A stretch of DNA of 55,954 nucleotides from Cryomorphaceae bacterium (GTDB lineage: Bacteria; Bacteroidota; Bacteroidia; Flavobacteriales_D; Crocinitomicaceae). The DNA is taken from positions 1 through 55,954 of the forward strand of contig JAIXXP010000003.1 of assembly GCA_027490665.1 (NCBI GenBank), in the 5' to 3' direction. Under the pieces are notes generated by a model. The model ran no database searches and was not told the DNA's origin. It worked only from the letters and a program-made list of their open reading frames with translations. Position 1 is the stretch's first letter. Every line of letters starts with the position of its first letter. Of the stretch, positions 1-9,565 are shown in pieces. A program made the position numbers and the translations under genes.

Positions 1-3000
1 TCTGCAGGTCAAGCAACCATCACGTATACCGTAACAAGTGGTGCGGGTTGTGTATCTAGTGTATCTGCAGACATCAATGTCAATGCAGTACCTACTCCTA
101 CAATTACAGCTTCTGGCGCTACAACCTTCTGCCAAGGAGGTTCTGTAACATTAACAGCAAATGCTGGTACTGGTAATACTTATCAGTGGTCAAATAACAC
201 AAATAACCAGATTTTAACAGTCAGTTCGTCTGGTTCTTATACAGTTACCGTTACCAATTCTGTAGGTTGTTCTTCAACGTCTGCTGCAACAACTGTTACT
301 GTAAATGCATTACCTACAACTGCAGCGATTACAGGCACAACGGCAGTTTGTATTGGTGGCACAACACTTTTGAGTACGACAGCAACTAGTCCGGTTTGGG
401 CTTCTGCAAATACAACAATCGCAACAGTAGCGGCTAACGGGCTTGTTACAGGAGTTAGTGCCGGTACAACTCAAGTTTCTTATTCAATAACAAATGCGAA
501 CGGTTGTACTAACACTGCTTCTGTTACTGTAACTGTAAATCAATTACCTACTGCGGCTATTGCAACGGTAGGTGCAACGACTTTCTGTCAAGGAGGTAGT
601 GTTACACTACTTGCATCAAATGCTCCAGCAGGAATGACATATACTTACCAATGGAGATTGAATGGCACAGCAATTACTGGTGCAACTGCTAATTCATTTG
701 TTGCAAATGCATCTGGAAGTTATTCAGTGACTATTACAACAAATAGTGGTTGTGCTGCAACCTCAGCTGCTACTGTTGTTACAGTAAATGCGTTACCAAT
801 TCTAGCAGCCAATACAGGCGCAGTTGCTGTATGTGAAAATGCAACAACGACAATTGCCAATGCTCAAGTTGGTGGTTTGTGGTCAACAGCTAATAACACA
901 GTTGCAACAATTAATGCAATTACGGGTCAGGTAACAGGTGTTAATCCAGGCACAACGGCCCTTACTTATACCTTTACAAATGCGAATGGATGTACAAATA
1001 CGTCAGTAACTAACTTTACTGTCAATGCACTTCCTTCTGCAATCATTTCCGCTTCAGGTGCAACTACATTCTGTCAAGGTGGTTCTGTTATCTTAACAGC
1101 AAGTACTGGAACTTCATATTTGTGGAGTACAGGAGCAACTACAGCTTCAATTACAGTTAATAATACACAAGACGTATCTGTAACTGTAACTAATGCCAAT
1201 GGTTGTTCGGCAACTTCAGCAATTACGTCGGTAGTTGTTAACGCACTTCCTGTAGCAAACATTACTTCTTTGAATGGCAATGCATTCTGCCAAGGTGGAT
1301 CGGTTACACTCGTAGCGTCGAATGGTTCAGCTTATGCTTGGTCCAATGGAGCAATTACACAAAGCACGACTGTATCCTCTACCCAAACTTTAACTGTTAC
1401 TGTAACGAATGCAAATGGTTGTTCTTCAACATCTGCACCATTTACCGTAACAATGAATGCCGCACCAGCAACAACTATTACAGCAAACGGACCAACAACA
1501 TTCTGTGCAGGTGGCTCCGTTACCCTTACTGCGCCTACAGCTGCAGCTTATCTTTGGAATTCGGGTGAAACAACTCAGTCAATTGTTGCTTCTGTCGACG
1601 GACCATATACTGTTACTGTTACAAATGGTAACGGTTGTATTGCAACATCGGCAAATACAAATATTACAGTTCTTGCCTTACCAGTAGTACAAGCAATTGC
1701 AGGTGCCAATAACGTATGTATTGGTTCAGCGGTTGTGCTTTCTAATGCTACAATTGGTGGTGTTTGGTCAACGAGCAATGCTGCTGTGGCAACTGTAGCT
1801 GCTAATGGTACTGTAACAGGTGTTGCAGCTGGTTTGGTTACACTTACTTATACGGTTACAAATGCGAACGGCTGTTCTGATGCTGTAAGTTTCAACATGA
1901 CCGTTAATGCGAATCCTAGCCTAACTGCAATTGCGGGTACAACAGCTGTATGCGTGGGCTCTACTACTACACTTGCTAATGCACAAGTTGGCGGAACCTG
2001 GTCTTCTTCAGACGTCGCTGTTGCAACAATTGCAGCAAACGGTGTAGTAAATGGGTTAACAGCAGGTAATGCAACAATTACTTATACATACACAAATGCT
2101 TCAGGATGCACCTCTAACGTAACAACAGCCTTAGTTGTGAACGCACTTCCAGTGGCTACAGTTGCGTTAAATGGTCCAACGACATTCTGTGCAGGTGGAT
2201 CAGTTACACTTACTGCTCCTGCAGGTATGACCTATGCGTGGTCAACAGGTGAGTCTACACAAGCAATTACTGTGTCTACTTCTGGAAACTATACCGTAAC
2301 AATTACGAATGCCAATGGTTGCTCAGCTACTTCAGCACCGGTTAATGTGACGGTTAATGCCTTGCCAACTGTGTCAATTGCTCCTATCGGCGCAACTACT
2401 TTCTGCCAAGGAGGTTCAGTTACTTTAATTTCACCTTTGAATTCAACCTATGCTTATGCTTGGAACTTGGGTGCGACGCAAATTACAGGTGCTTCAAACA
2501 ATACGCTTGTTGCATCGGCAACTGGCGCTTATTCATTGACAATTACTGATGCAAATGGTTGTACAGCTACTTCAGCTGCAATTCCTGTAACAGTAAATGC
2601 TTTACCTGTAGTAGTTGCTACTGCCGGCGGTCCAACAACATTCTGTGCAGGCGGTTCGGTTACTTTAACTGCATCGGGAGCTACAAGTTATGTTTGGAGC
2701 AATGGTTCCACAGCCCCTTCAATCACCGTATCTAGCTCAGGTGCATACACTGTAGTAGGAACATCAATTGAAGGTTGTGCGTCAACAAGCAATGTAATAT
2801 CAGTTGTTGTGAATGCATTACCAACGCCAACTATTAGTTCTACTGGTTCTACAGCTTGTCTTGGAACAACTATCAACTTAACTGCAAACGGTGGTGCAAC
2901 ATACTCTTGGAGTAATGGATCAACAAATGCCACAATTTCAGTTACTGCGGCTAACGTTTACACAGTCACTGCAACAAGTGCTGAAGGATGTATTGCAACT

Positions 3001-3690
3001 GTAAGTGAAACAGTAGTATTTAATGCAAATCCTTCCGTAACAATTTCAGCAAGCGGACCAACAGTATTCTGTCAAGGTGGTTCATTGACTTTAACTGCTA
3101 CTGGTGGCTCTAACTATGTTTGGAGTAACGGTACGCTTGGCGCAACAGCTACAGTTAATCAATCAGGTAGTTATTATGTAATGGTTACAAACACTGCGGG
3201 TTGTACAACTCAATCAGCACTTGTAAACGTAACAGTAAATAGCGTACCTGTTGTTGCTGCAATTACTGGCGCAAATGCGGTTTGTGAAGGTGGTAACATC
3301 TTATTGTCTTCAGCTACTATCGGCGGAACATGGTCAATAGCAAACAACTTTATTGCAAACATCGATGGAGCAGGTAATGTAACTGGTTTAAATGCTGGTA
3401 CAACAACTGTTTCATACACTGTTTCAACAAACGGTTGTACTGCAACAACAACAGCACAATTGAATGTACTTAACAACCCGGTTGCACCAACAATTACAGC
3501 AAGCGGTGCCACATCTGTATGTCCAGGATCTACAGTGGTATTATTTGCTTCGAATGGTGCGAACTATCAATGGAATACAGGTGCAACAACTCCATTTGTT
3601 GTGGCTTCACAAAGTGGAACATATACAGTGACTGTTACAGGCATCAATGGCTGTTCAGCAACTTCTCTACCAGTGAATGTATTTATCGGC
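1..3690 (+). repeat. Tandem Ig-like and Big_2-like coding repeats
   Basis: Roughly 225-base units repeat in frame through the giant adhesin gene. Two unit types alternate irregularly: an Ig/PKD type (about eleven copies) and a Big_2 type (five copies plus a partial one at the left edge). Short blocks are nearly identical between copies, for example the bases coding for TFCQGGS at about 126, 583, 1071, 1286, 2399 and 3066. Copies are diverged overall, so this is an old duplication array rather than a fresh one. It is a likely place for recombination or assembly collapse. Confidence 0.85.
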
Positions 3691-4710
3691 GACAACACAA
3701 ATCCAGTCATCACTGCACCACTTAACGTTACAGTTACTCCTAACCTAGGATGTGAAGCAATTGGTGTTACGCTCGGTTCGCCAATTACATCTGATAACTG
3801 TAGTGTTGCAACCGTATCTAACGATGCACCAGCTATCTATCCAATCGGTACAACAACAGTTACTTGGACAGTAACAGATGCTTCAGGCAATGTAGCTAGT
3901 GCTACTCAACTTGTTACAGTTGTTGACCAAACTGCCCCAATAGCGTTTGCACCAGCTAACGTAACCGTAGCATCAAATAGCAATTGTGAGGCAACCGATG
4001 TAGAATTAGGCTTGCCAAATGCAACTGACAACTGTACTAACAATCTTGTGGTTAGTAATAATGCGCCAACAACTTATCCATTAGGAAGTACAACTGTTAC
4101 TTGGACAATTATTGATGCTGCAGGAAATATTACTACAGTTGACCAAACGGTTACTGTGGTAGACGAAACAGCTCCAGTAGTTTTATTAGCAAACACATCG
4201 TTAATCCTAGATGCCAATGGTAGCGCTACAATTAATTTTGCAGCCTTAGACAATGGTTCATATGACAATTGTGGTATAGCGAGCACTGAGCTTAGCCAAA
4301 GTACTTTCGATTGCTCCCAAGTAGGCAAAAACTTTATTACTGTTTATGTAACAGATAACAGCGGTAATCAGTCTTCTGCAGTAGTAATGGTAACAGTAGT
4401 TGCATCTGATGCTTGTGGTGGAGACAACTGGGATGGTCCATCTGTTCCGGACGCCTTTACACCAAATGGCAATAACTACAATGACACTTGGGTAATTCCA
4501 GGATTAGAAGGCTACAACACTAAAGAAATGACGGTATATAGCCGCTACGGTAGCCTAGTACATTATAGTACAGTATACAACAATGATTGGGATGGAACGC
4601 TCTTGAATACAGGCACACCAGTACCAGACGGCACTTACTACTATATTTTGAAACTTGACGGTGGTAAGCAATTGAATGGATATGTATATATCAACCGTGT
4701 TAAACAATAA
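1..4710 (+). CDS. Giant Ig-like/HYR repeat surface protein with T9SS type B sorting domain (5' partial)
   Basis: The frame is open from base 1, so the true start lies upstream and only the last 1,569 residues are seen. About eleven Ig/PKD-like repeats of roughly 75 residues (opening TFCxGGSVTL, closing NGCSATS and VNALP) are interleaved with five complete Big_2-like repeats (VGGxWS, ATVxxxGxVTG) and a partial one at the edge. Two HYR domains follow (bases about 3691-4170, TDxSGNV-type motifs), then one more beta domain. The last about 90 residues (from PDAFTPNGNNYNDTW) form a gliding-motility-associated type B sorting domain of the T9SS. Such proteins are exported by T9SS and held on the cell surface as adhesins; each repeat carries two cysteines. 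The next gene is a PorP/SprF homologue, as in sprB-sprF loci. The function as an adhesin is inferred from the architecture. Confidence 0.93.
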   Translation, partial: SAGQATITYTVTSGAGCVSSVSADINVNAVPTPTITASGATTFCQGGSVTLTANAGTGNTYQWSNNTNNQILTVSSSGSYTVTVTNSVGCSSTSAATTVTVNALPTTAAITGTTAVCIGGTTLLSTTATSPVWASANTTIATVAANGLVTGVSAGTTQVSYSITNANGCTNTASVTVTVNQLPTAAIATVGATTFCQGGSVTLLASNAPAGMTYTYQWRLNGTAITGATANSFVANASGSYSVTITTNSGCAATSAATVVTVNALPILAANTGAVAVCENATTTIANAQVGGLWSTANNTVATINAITGQVTGVNPGTTALTYTFTNANGCTNTSVTNFTVNALPSAIISASGATTFCQGGSVILTASTGTSYLWSTGATTASITVNNTQDVSVTVTNANGCSATSAITSVVVNALPVANITSLNGNAFCQGGSVTLVASNGSAYAWSNGAITQSTTVSSTQTLTVTVTNANGCSSTSAPFTVTMNAAPATTITANGPTTFCAGGSVTLTAPTAAAYLWNSGETTQSIVASVDGPYTVTVTNGNGCIATSANTNITVLALPVVQAIAGANNVCIGSAVVLSNATIGGVWSTSNAAVATVAANGTVTGVAAGLVTLTYTVTNANGCSDAVSFNMTVNANPSLTAIAGTTAVCVGSTTTLANAQVGGTWSSSDVAVATIAANGVVNGLTAGNATITYTYTNASGCTSNVTTALVVNALPVATVALNGPTTFCAGGSVTLTAPAGMTYAWSTGESTQAITVSTSGNYTVTITNANGCSATSAPVNVTVNALPTVSIAPIGATTFCQGGSVTLISPLNSTYAYAWNLGATQITGASNNTLVASATGAYSLTITDANGCTATSAAIPVTVNALPVVVATAGGPTTFCAGGSVTLTASGATSYVWSNGSTAPSITVSSSGAYTVVGTSIEGCASTSNVISVVVNALPTPTISSTGSTACLGTTINLTANGGATYSWSNGSTNATISVTAANVYTVTATSAEGCIATVSETVVFNANPSVTISASGPTVFCQGGSLTLTATGGSNYVWSNGTLGATATVNQSGSYYVMVTNTAGCTTQSALVNVTVNSVPVVAAITGANAVCEGGNILLSSATIGGTWSIANNFIANIDGAGNVTGLNAGTTTVSYTVSTNGCTATTTAQLNVLNNPVAPTITASGATSVCPGSTVVLFASNGANYQWNTGATTPFVVASQSGTYTVTVTGINGCSATSLPVNVFIGDNTNPVITAPLNVTVTPNLGCEAIGVTLGSPITSDNCSVATVSNDAPAIYPIGTTTVTWTVTDASGNVASATQLVTVVDQTAPIAFAPANVTVASNSNCEATDVELGLPNATDNCTNNLVVSNNAPTTYPLGSTTVTWTIIDAAGNITTVDQTVTVVDETAPVVLLANTSLILDANGSATINFAALDNGSYDNCGIASTELSQSTFDCSQVGKNFITVYVTDNSGNQSSAVVMVTVVASDACGGDNWDGPSVPDAFTPNGNNYNDTWVIPGLEGYNTKEMTVYSRYGSLVHYSTVYNNDWDGTLLNTGTPVPDGTYYYILKLDGGKQLNGYVYINRVKQ

Positions 4711-4730
4711 GAAGTCATAGACAAAAAGAT

Positions 4731-5651
4731 ATGAAAAAGATCAATAACATCATCTTGACATTCGGTGTATTGCTTGTAGGATTTCAAGCACAAGCACAAG
4801 ACCCGAATTACCGTCAAAATCAGTTTAATGCGCTGATGCTTAATCCAGCTCAAGCGGGTGCAAATTCGTATAATGATATCTCGACTTTGGCTAATACCCA
4901 ATGGACGGGCTTGCGCGGCGCACCAAAAACCATGACGCTTTCAGGGAACTTCAACATTCTTAAAAATTTCGGACTCGGTGTGTCTTTGCTTCAAGATGAG
5001 CTTGGCCCTGTGAAGTCAACGCAATTTGCTGTGAATGGAGCCTATCATTTAAAATTGAATCAAAATTGGCGCTTGTCTGCGGGTATTCGTGCAATTGCAG
5101 GTAATACAACTGTAAACTTATTAGACCTCAATACGAATGTTCCAATGGATCCTGACATGTTAAGCAACATGTCAACTGGTCTACAATTCAATGCTGGTTT
5201 TGGTTTCTTGTTATATCACAAGAATTTTTACTTAGGTTTTTCTCAACCACGCGTTGGGGACACTTATTTTCAAGACCGTGATATGGGCTTATACGTAGAT
5301 ACGAGAGGTGGCTATGTAGGTTATATGGGGGGTAATATTAAATTGGGTTCTGCCTGGACACTTCGTCCTAACGCCGTTGCACGTCAAATGCAAGGCCTTC
5401 CATTAACCCTCGACATGAACATGATCCTAACACACAAAATAGGTTTTGATTTCGGTCTTAGCTATCAGCTAAATAGCGCAATTGGTGGTATTCTAGGTTA
5501 TGATTTCGGTAACAAATTCTATTTAGGATATGCTTATTCTTTCCCGCTTAGTTCTTTAAATACTGTTGCTATTCAATCTCACGAGGTTGCTTTGCGTTAC
5601 AAGTTCAATAACAACGCTAGTCGTTGTCAAGGTCCACGCTTCTTCAATTGA
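4731..5651 (+). CDS. PorP/SprF family type IX secretion system membrane protein
   Basis: The 306-residue product starts with a signal peptide (MKKINNIILTFGVLLVG, cleaved after AQAQ) and continues as an outer-membrane beta-barrel. It carries the family hallmarks NQFNALMLNPAQAG near residue 30 and a terminal barrel strand motif ALRYKF. PorP/SprF proteins are T9SS partners in the outer membrane; SprF of Flavobacterium johnsoniae is needed for secretion of the adhesin SprB, and the genes are paired. Here the gene lies 20 bases after a giant type B sorting-domain protein and 5 bases before an OmpA-type gene, so it is probably the dedicated attachment or export partner of that adhesin. An A-rich stretch and no Shine-Dalgarno precede ATG. 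The partnership is inference from position. Confidence 0.93.
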   Translation: MKKINNIILTFGVLLVGFQAQAQDPNYRQNQFNALMLNPAQAGANSYNDISTLANTQWTGLRGAPKTMTLSGNFNILKNFGLGVSLLQDELGPVKSTQFAVNGAYHLKLNQNWRLSAGIRAIAGNTTVNLLDLNTNVPMDPDMLSNMSTGLQFNAGFGFLLYHKNFYLGFSQPRVGDTYFQDRDMGLYVDTRGGYVGYMGGNIKLGSAWTLRPNAVARQMQGLPLTLDMNMILTHKIGFDFGLSYQLNSAIGGILGYDFGNKFYLGYAYSFPLSSLNTVAIQSHEVALRYKFNNNASRCQGPRFFN

Positions 5652-5656
5652 TTTAA

Positions 5657-7645
5657 ATGACTGTCTTTCGTCAGCTTTTCTTAGTTCTCATCGCTGTTTC
5701 ATGCGGTGTTTCTGTCTGGTCTCAGACAATGTCGCTCGAACAATATAACGTGACATTAACGCCAGCATGTTTCAATACGCCTTACGATGATTTTGCTACG
5801 CGTAAGTTAGGTGATCAATTATTTGTGCTCTCAGCTGCTAAAAATGCATGCGAAGACATTGATATGGATGAGTTCGCTAAGAAACCTTTTTCGGATTTAT
5901 ACGAAGTGAAGGGTTGTCAATTGAAAGACCCTTCATTGTTGAGTGCAGAGACACAAACACCTATGCTCATCAATACTTGTTATTATGATGGCCCAATTAG
6001 CTCAAATGCAAAAGGTGACTTGTTATTTTTTACGAATAATTATGGTTCGGATAAAAATGAAAAACTGACAATTTATTTTTCCACTAAGAATGCAAAGGGT
6101 GAATGGGCGAAGCCTCAAGCTATTCCTTTTAACAACGACAAGTATAACATTACCCATCCGTTCTTTGATGAAAAGAATAAAATGCTATATTTTTCATCTG
6201 ATATGCCTGGTGGTATGGGCGGAATGGATATTTACAGATGCACATTTGACAATGGTAAATTTGGTCAAAAAGAGTTGGTAAGAAACGTGAATACCGATAA
6301 AAATGATGTTTTCCCTATCGTTTTCAATGACCAATTATATTTTACATCACAGGGGCATAACTCAATTGGCGGTTATGATTTGTTTGTAGTTGAAAATTTA
6401 GCTGTGAAGGCATTACCGGCACCATTTAATTCTACCAACGACGATTTAGCTATCTTTTTTACAGACAAGAAAAATGGATATATCACCTCTAATAGAGGAA
6501 CTTCAGGAGCAACAGATGATATTTATGCGTTTAAACTCGTAGAAAAATTTGTTGATCTGCCGCTAGATTATATCGTTACCGATGCCAAAACTGGTGAAAC
6601 TATTAGTGATGTTTCAGTAAGAATAGTTGATGATTCAACTGGTATTCTTTTATTCGAAGGAACAACGAATGAAATGGGGTTGCTGTCTCAGGTTTTGGAT
6701 AGCTTGCCACTTGAGTCAAAACTGCATCTCAAAATTCAGTTAGAGAAAGAAGGTTTTGTTTCCAAAGAAATCGTTTTTGACTTTGTTGTGATAGATTCTA
6801 ATAAAGTAAACGTTGCTTCATTAATCGATCTTACACTTGAACCGCTTTCACTAGAGCAAGAGATAACTGCTCTTTTGGGTCTGAAGTCTATCTATTATGA
6901 TTTTGACAAAGCAGATTTACGACCTGATGCAATAATTGAGCTAGACAAGGTAGTTCGTTTCATGAACAAGCATGCTAAGATTGAAGTTGAGCTTGGTTCT
7001 CATACCGATTGTCGCGGACCAGCTACTTATAACCAAGGCCTCTCTGACCGCAGAGCTATGACGGCTGCCAATTATATCAAGGCACGCATTTCAAAACCTG
7101 AACGCATCAGTTATAAAGGCTATGGCGAGACACAATTAAAAGTTGATTGTCCATGTGAAGACGGTGGTCGCACAGCGTGTTCTGAAAAAGAGAATCAGCT
7201 AAATCGTAGAACTGAATTCATTATTAAATCATTGAATATTTCAACGGCTTCAATAAAAGTGGCTCCAAAAGGAGGAAATACCGCTCAGGGTGGAAATGTA
7301 AATTTTGTTGTTGAGGACGGTTCAGCAGCAGATTTCCGCTTACAAAATTTAGAGGATTCTGAAGATTTAAAGGGCGTACATTTTAGAGTTCAAGTTGAAT
7401 CATCAAACGTTCAAATCCCGAATGCTATTGCTAAGTTCAAAAGAGATGATGTTTATGAATACCAGCATGACGGTATGTATAAATATTGTTTAGGTTCAGG
7501 TTTAAAAACGCTTGATGAAGCGGCAATACTTGAAACGAAATTACGGGCAAGTGGGTACCCAAATGCAGTCGTAGTTGCATTCAACAACAGAACGCGCATT
7601 TCCTTAGATCAAGCTAAAAAATTACTTACTGGACAAAACAAGTAG
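5657..7645 (+). CDS. OmpA-family peptidoglycan-binding protein with PD40 propeller and SPOR-like tail
   Basis: The 662-residue protein has a signal peptide ending near residue 22 (VWSQ). Residues about 105-300 carry PD40/WD40-like propeller blades (HPFFDEKNKMLYFSS, GGMDIY, GGYDLF). Residues about 305-395 resemble a carboxypeptidase regulatory-like beta domain, and 408-525 form an OmpA C-terminal domain (YYDFDKADLRPDA, then a HTDCRG and NRRTEF region) that binds peptidoglycan. The last about 90 residues look like a SPOR-type domain (FRVQVESS, GSGLKTLDEA). The domain order resembles the PorE/OmpA proteins that fix T9SS or SprF-type proteins to the cell wall. It lies 5 bases behind the PorP/SprF gene, so an adhesin-SprF-OmpA surface complex is likely. 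The SPOR call is the least certain part. Confidence 0.92.
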   Translation: MTVFRQLFLVLIAVSCGVSVWSQTMSLEQYNVTLTPACFNTPYDDFATRKLGDQLFVLSAAKNACEDIDMDEFAKKPFSDLYEVKGCQLKDPSLLSAETQTPMLINTCYYDGPISSNAKGDLLFFTNNYGSDKNEKLTIYFSTKNAKGEWAKPQAIPFNNDKYNITHPFFDEKNKMLYFSSDMPGGMGGMDIYRCTFDNGKFGQKELVRNVNTDKNDVFPIVFNDQLYFTSQGHNSIGGYDLFVVENLAVKALPAPFNSTNDDLAIFFTDKKNGYITSNRGTSGATDDIYAFKLVEKFVDLPLDYIVTDAKTGETISDVSVRIVDDSTGILLFEGTTNEMGLLSQVLDSLPLESKLHLKIQLEKEGFVSKEIVFDFVVIDSNKVNVASLIDLTLEPLSLEQEITALLGLKSIYYDFDKADLRPDAIIELDKVVRFMNKHAKIEVELGSHTDCRGPATYNQGLSDRRAMTAANYIKARISKPERISYKGYGETQLKVDCPCEDGGRTACSEKENQLNRRTEFIIKSLNISTASIKVAPKGGNTAQGGNVNFVVEDGSAADFRLQNLEDSEDLKGVHFRVQVESSNVQIPNAIAKFKRDDVYEYQHDGMYKYCLGSGLKTLDEAAILETKLRASGYPNAVVVAFNNRTRISLDQAKKLLTGQNK

Positions 7646-7646
7646 C

Positions 7647-8774
7647 TTGATTTCTAAGCTTCCACATGTAGGTACAACCATCTTTACCACCATGTCTGCA
7701 TTAGCGCAGGAGTGCGGGGCCATAAACCTCGCGCAAGGATTCCCTAATTTTGAGATAGATCCCTTACTTCAAGAAAGTCTGATTGAGGCAGCAAGCGCCA
7801 GTGCACATCAGTATGCGCCTATGGCGGGTTTAGTTGGGTTGCGTGAGCAGATCTCCAATTTAATTGTTCAGCAGTACAACAGAAGTGTTGATGTTTCTCA
7901 AATCTTAGTTACGGCAGGCGCCACGCAAGCCATCTTTACGACTATACAAGCGCTCGTTCATGCTGGAGAGGAAGTAGTAGTTTTAGATCCAAGTTACGAT
8001 TGCTATGAAGCTCCGGTATTATTGAGTGGCGCAACACCAGCCAGGTTGCCCCTGAATGCAAATTTCAAACCAAATTGGGATTTGATCAGCGCTCATATAA
8101 GTACCCGAACCCGGATGCTCATCATCAATAACCCACATAATCCGAGCGGAACTATTTGGGATGAAACTGATTTTCAAGCCCTCGAAGATATAATGCTGAA
8201 GCATCCAAATTTACTTTTGCTTTCAGATGAAGTTTATGAATTCATAACGTATTCTGACAGACATCAATCTATCAATCAACGTGCGCTCATTCGGGATCGC
8301 GCTATAATCGTGTCCTCTTTTGGCAAGACATTTCACATCACAGGTTGGAAACTAGGCTACCTTGTTTGCTCTGCGTCACTCATGAAAGAGATTCATAAGG
8401 TGCATCAATTTTTGGTTTTTTCGGTGAACAGTGTTGCCCAACATGCACTTGCGCAATATTTGAAAAGAGTAGATGTAGCTAGTTTGAGTGAATTTTATCG
8501 CGAAAAGCGCGATTTGTTTAGGTCGGGTATGTCTAGAAGTCGCTTTGAATTGCTGCCTTCGCAAGGAAGTTATTTTCAAGTTGCTTCTTATGCTCCTATT
8601 AGCACCGAACCCGATACCGATTTCTGCATTCGCTTGGCTAAGGAATTTGGTGTAGCTGCAATTCCGCTGTCTGTTTTTAATGCCAATGGTGAAGACCGCA
8701 ACTTGATAAGGTTTTGTTATGCGAAGACAGGCGATACGCTTGAGGCTGCAATTGAAAAGCTATGCAAGATTTAA
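7647..8774 (+). CDS. ybdL: Pyridoxal-phosphate methionine/glutamine aminotransferase (YbdL-like)
   Basis: This 375-residue fold-type I aminotransferase closely follows E. coli YbdL: SKLPxxGTTIFTxMSALAQ at the start, NLAQGFPNF, HQYAPMAGL, NNPHNPSG, and the PLP lysine in SFGKTFHITGWK (about Lys227). YbdL-type enzymes transaminate 2-oxo-4-methylthiobutyrate and other keto acids, preferring glutamine or methionine as amino donors. The only start that keeps the conserved N-terminus is TTG at 7647, one base after the previous stop, which suggests coupled translation. The 3' end overlaps the omega-amidase gene by 13 bases. Together they fit the glutamine transaminase-omega-amidase route, which repairs keto acids and salvages methionine. 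Function is inferred from family and context. Confidence 0.92.
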   Translation: MISKLPHVGTTIFTTMSALAQECGAINLAQGFPNFEIDPLLQESLIEAASASAHQYAPMAGLVGLREQISNLIVQQYNRSVDVSQILVTAGATQAIFTTIQALVHAGEEVVVLDPSYDCYEAPVLLSGATPARLPLNANFKPNWDLISAHISTRTRMLIINNPHNPSGTIWDETDFQALEDIMLKHPNLLLLSDEVYEFITYSDRHQSINQRALIRDRAIIVSSFGKTFHITGWKLGYLVCSASLMKEIHKVHQFLVFSVNSVAQHALAQYLKRVDVASLSEFYREKRDLFRSGMSRSRFELLPSQGSYFQVASYAPISTEPDTDFCIRLAKEFGVAAIPLSVFNANGEDRNLIRFCYAKTGDTLEAAIEKLCKI

Positions 8775-9532
8775 GCGTCGGTATATTGCAATTCGATCAA
8801 ATTTGGCAAGATAAAAAAGTCAATTTTGAACGTGTACTGAGGCTGCTTGAAGCGCAACCAAAGCTTGATTTGCTCTTATTACCAGAAATGTTTCATACCG
8901 GTTTTTCTATGCAAATAGAACATGCCGATAATTGGGCAGATTCCGAAGGTCTTTATTTTTTGAAAGAACTAGCAAGGGACCGGGCAATGGCTATTTATAC
9001 CTCCCTAATGGTTCGGGATCAAGATGCTTATTTCAATCGAGGTGTTTTCGTGGAGCCTAATGGAGAAATTTATAGCTACGACAAACGCAAAGCATTTGGA
9101 CTTGGTCGCGAAGATGAATACTTTACACCGGGTCGCCAAGAAATAATTGTTTCATATAAAGACTGGAATATAAATCTACAGATTTGTTATGATTTGCGCT
9201 TTCCAGAGCTTATACGCAATAGGATAGACACAATGGGGCAAACTGCATATGATTTACTTTTATATGTTGCCAATTGGCCTGAGAAACGCATTGCTCATTG
9301 GGATGCACTGCTCAAAGCAAGGGCAATAGAAAACCAATGTTATGTATCCGCTTGCAACCGTGTTGGAACGGACGGCAATGAATTGGTCTATAATGGCCAT
9401 AGTCAGGCAATTGACATGTTCGGCAATTATCTATTAGAGCCCCACGAACAAGAAGGAATTTTCGTTGTTCATTTAGCTAAGAATTCTCTATTGGCAGGCA
9501 GAAAAAGCCTTCCTTTTTTGAAGGACGCATAG
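8762..9532 (+). CDS. yafV: Omega-amidase, nitrilase superfamily (YafV-like)
   Basis: The 256-residue protein is a full-length carbon-nitrogen hydrolase. The catalytic triad is visible as Glu42 (LLLLPEMF), Lys108 (YDKRKAF) and Cys142 (QICYDLRFP). Omega-amidases hydrolyse 2-oxoglutaramate or 2-oxosuccinamate to the dicarboxylic keto acid and ammonia. 2-Oxoglutaramate is the product when glutamine donates its amino group, so the gene overlapping a YbdL-type aminotransferase by 13 bases makes metabolic sense: removing the product pulls transamination forward. No signal peptide is seen, so it is cytoplasmic. Another nitrilase substrate cannot be excluded, but YafV similarity and context make this assignment strong. 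Confidence 0.92.
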   Translation: MQDLSVGILQFDQIWQDKKVNFERVLRLLEAQPKLDLLLLPEMFHTGFSMQIEHADNWADSEGLYFLKELARDRAMAIYTSLMVRDQDAYFNRGVFVEPNGEIYSYDKRKAFGLGREDEYFTPGRQEIIVSYKDWNINLQICYDLRFPELIRNRIDTMGQTAYDLLLYVANWPEKRIAHWDALLKARAIENQCYVSACNRVGTDGNELVYNGHSQAIDMFGNYLLEPHEQEGIFVVHLAKNSLLAGRKSLPFLKDA

Positions 9533-9547
9533 AAAACACTATCTTTA
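9517..9547 (+). promoter_or_regulatory. Bacteroidota-type promoter for the 9566 gene
   Basis: TTTG (9517-9520) lies 19 bases before TATCTTTA (9540-9547), close to the Bacteroidota consensus TTTG-N19-TAnnTTTG. The ATG at 9566 follows 18 bases later. The -33 part lies inside the end of the omega-amidase gene. Confidence 0.55.
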
Positions 9548-9565
9548 TTACCTAAATACTCGAAA

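Noticed and set aside
1..3690. Possible CRISPR array or other repeat element in the left giant gene
   Set aside because: The repeats are in-frame coding units of about 225 bases with strong protein patterns; there are no short identical repeats with unique spacers.
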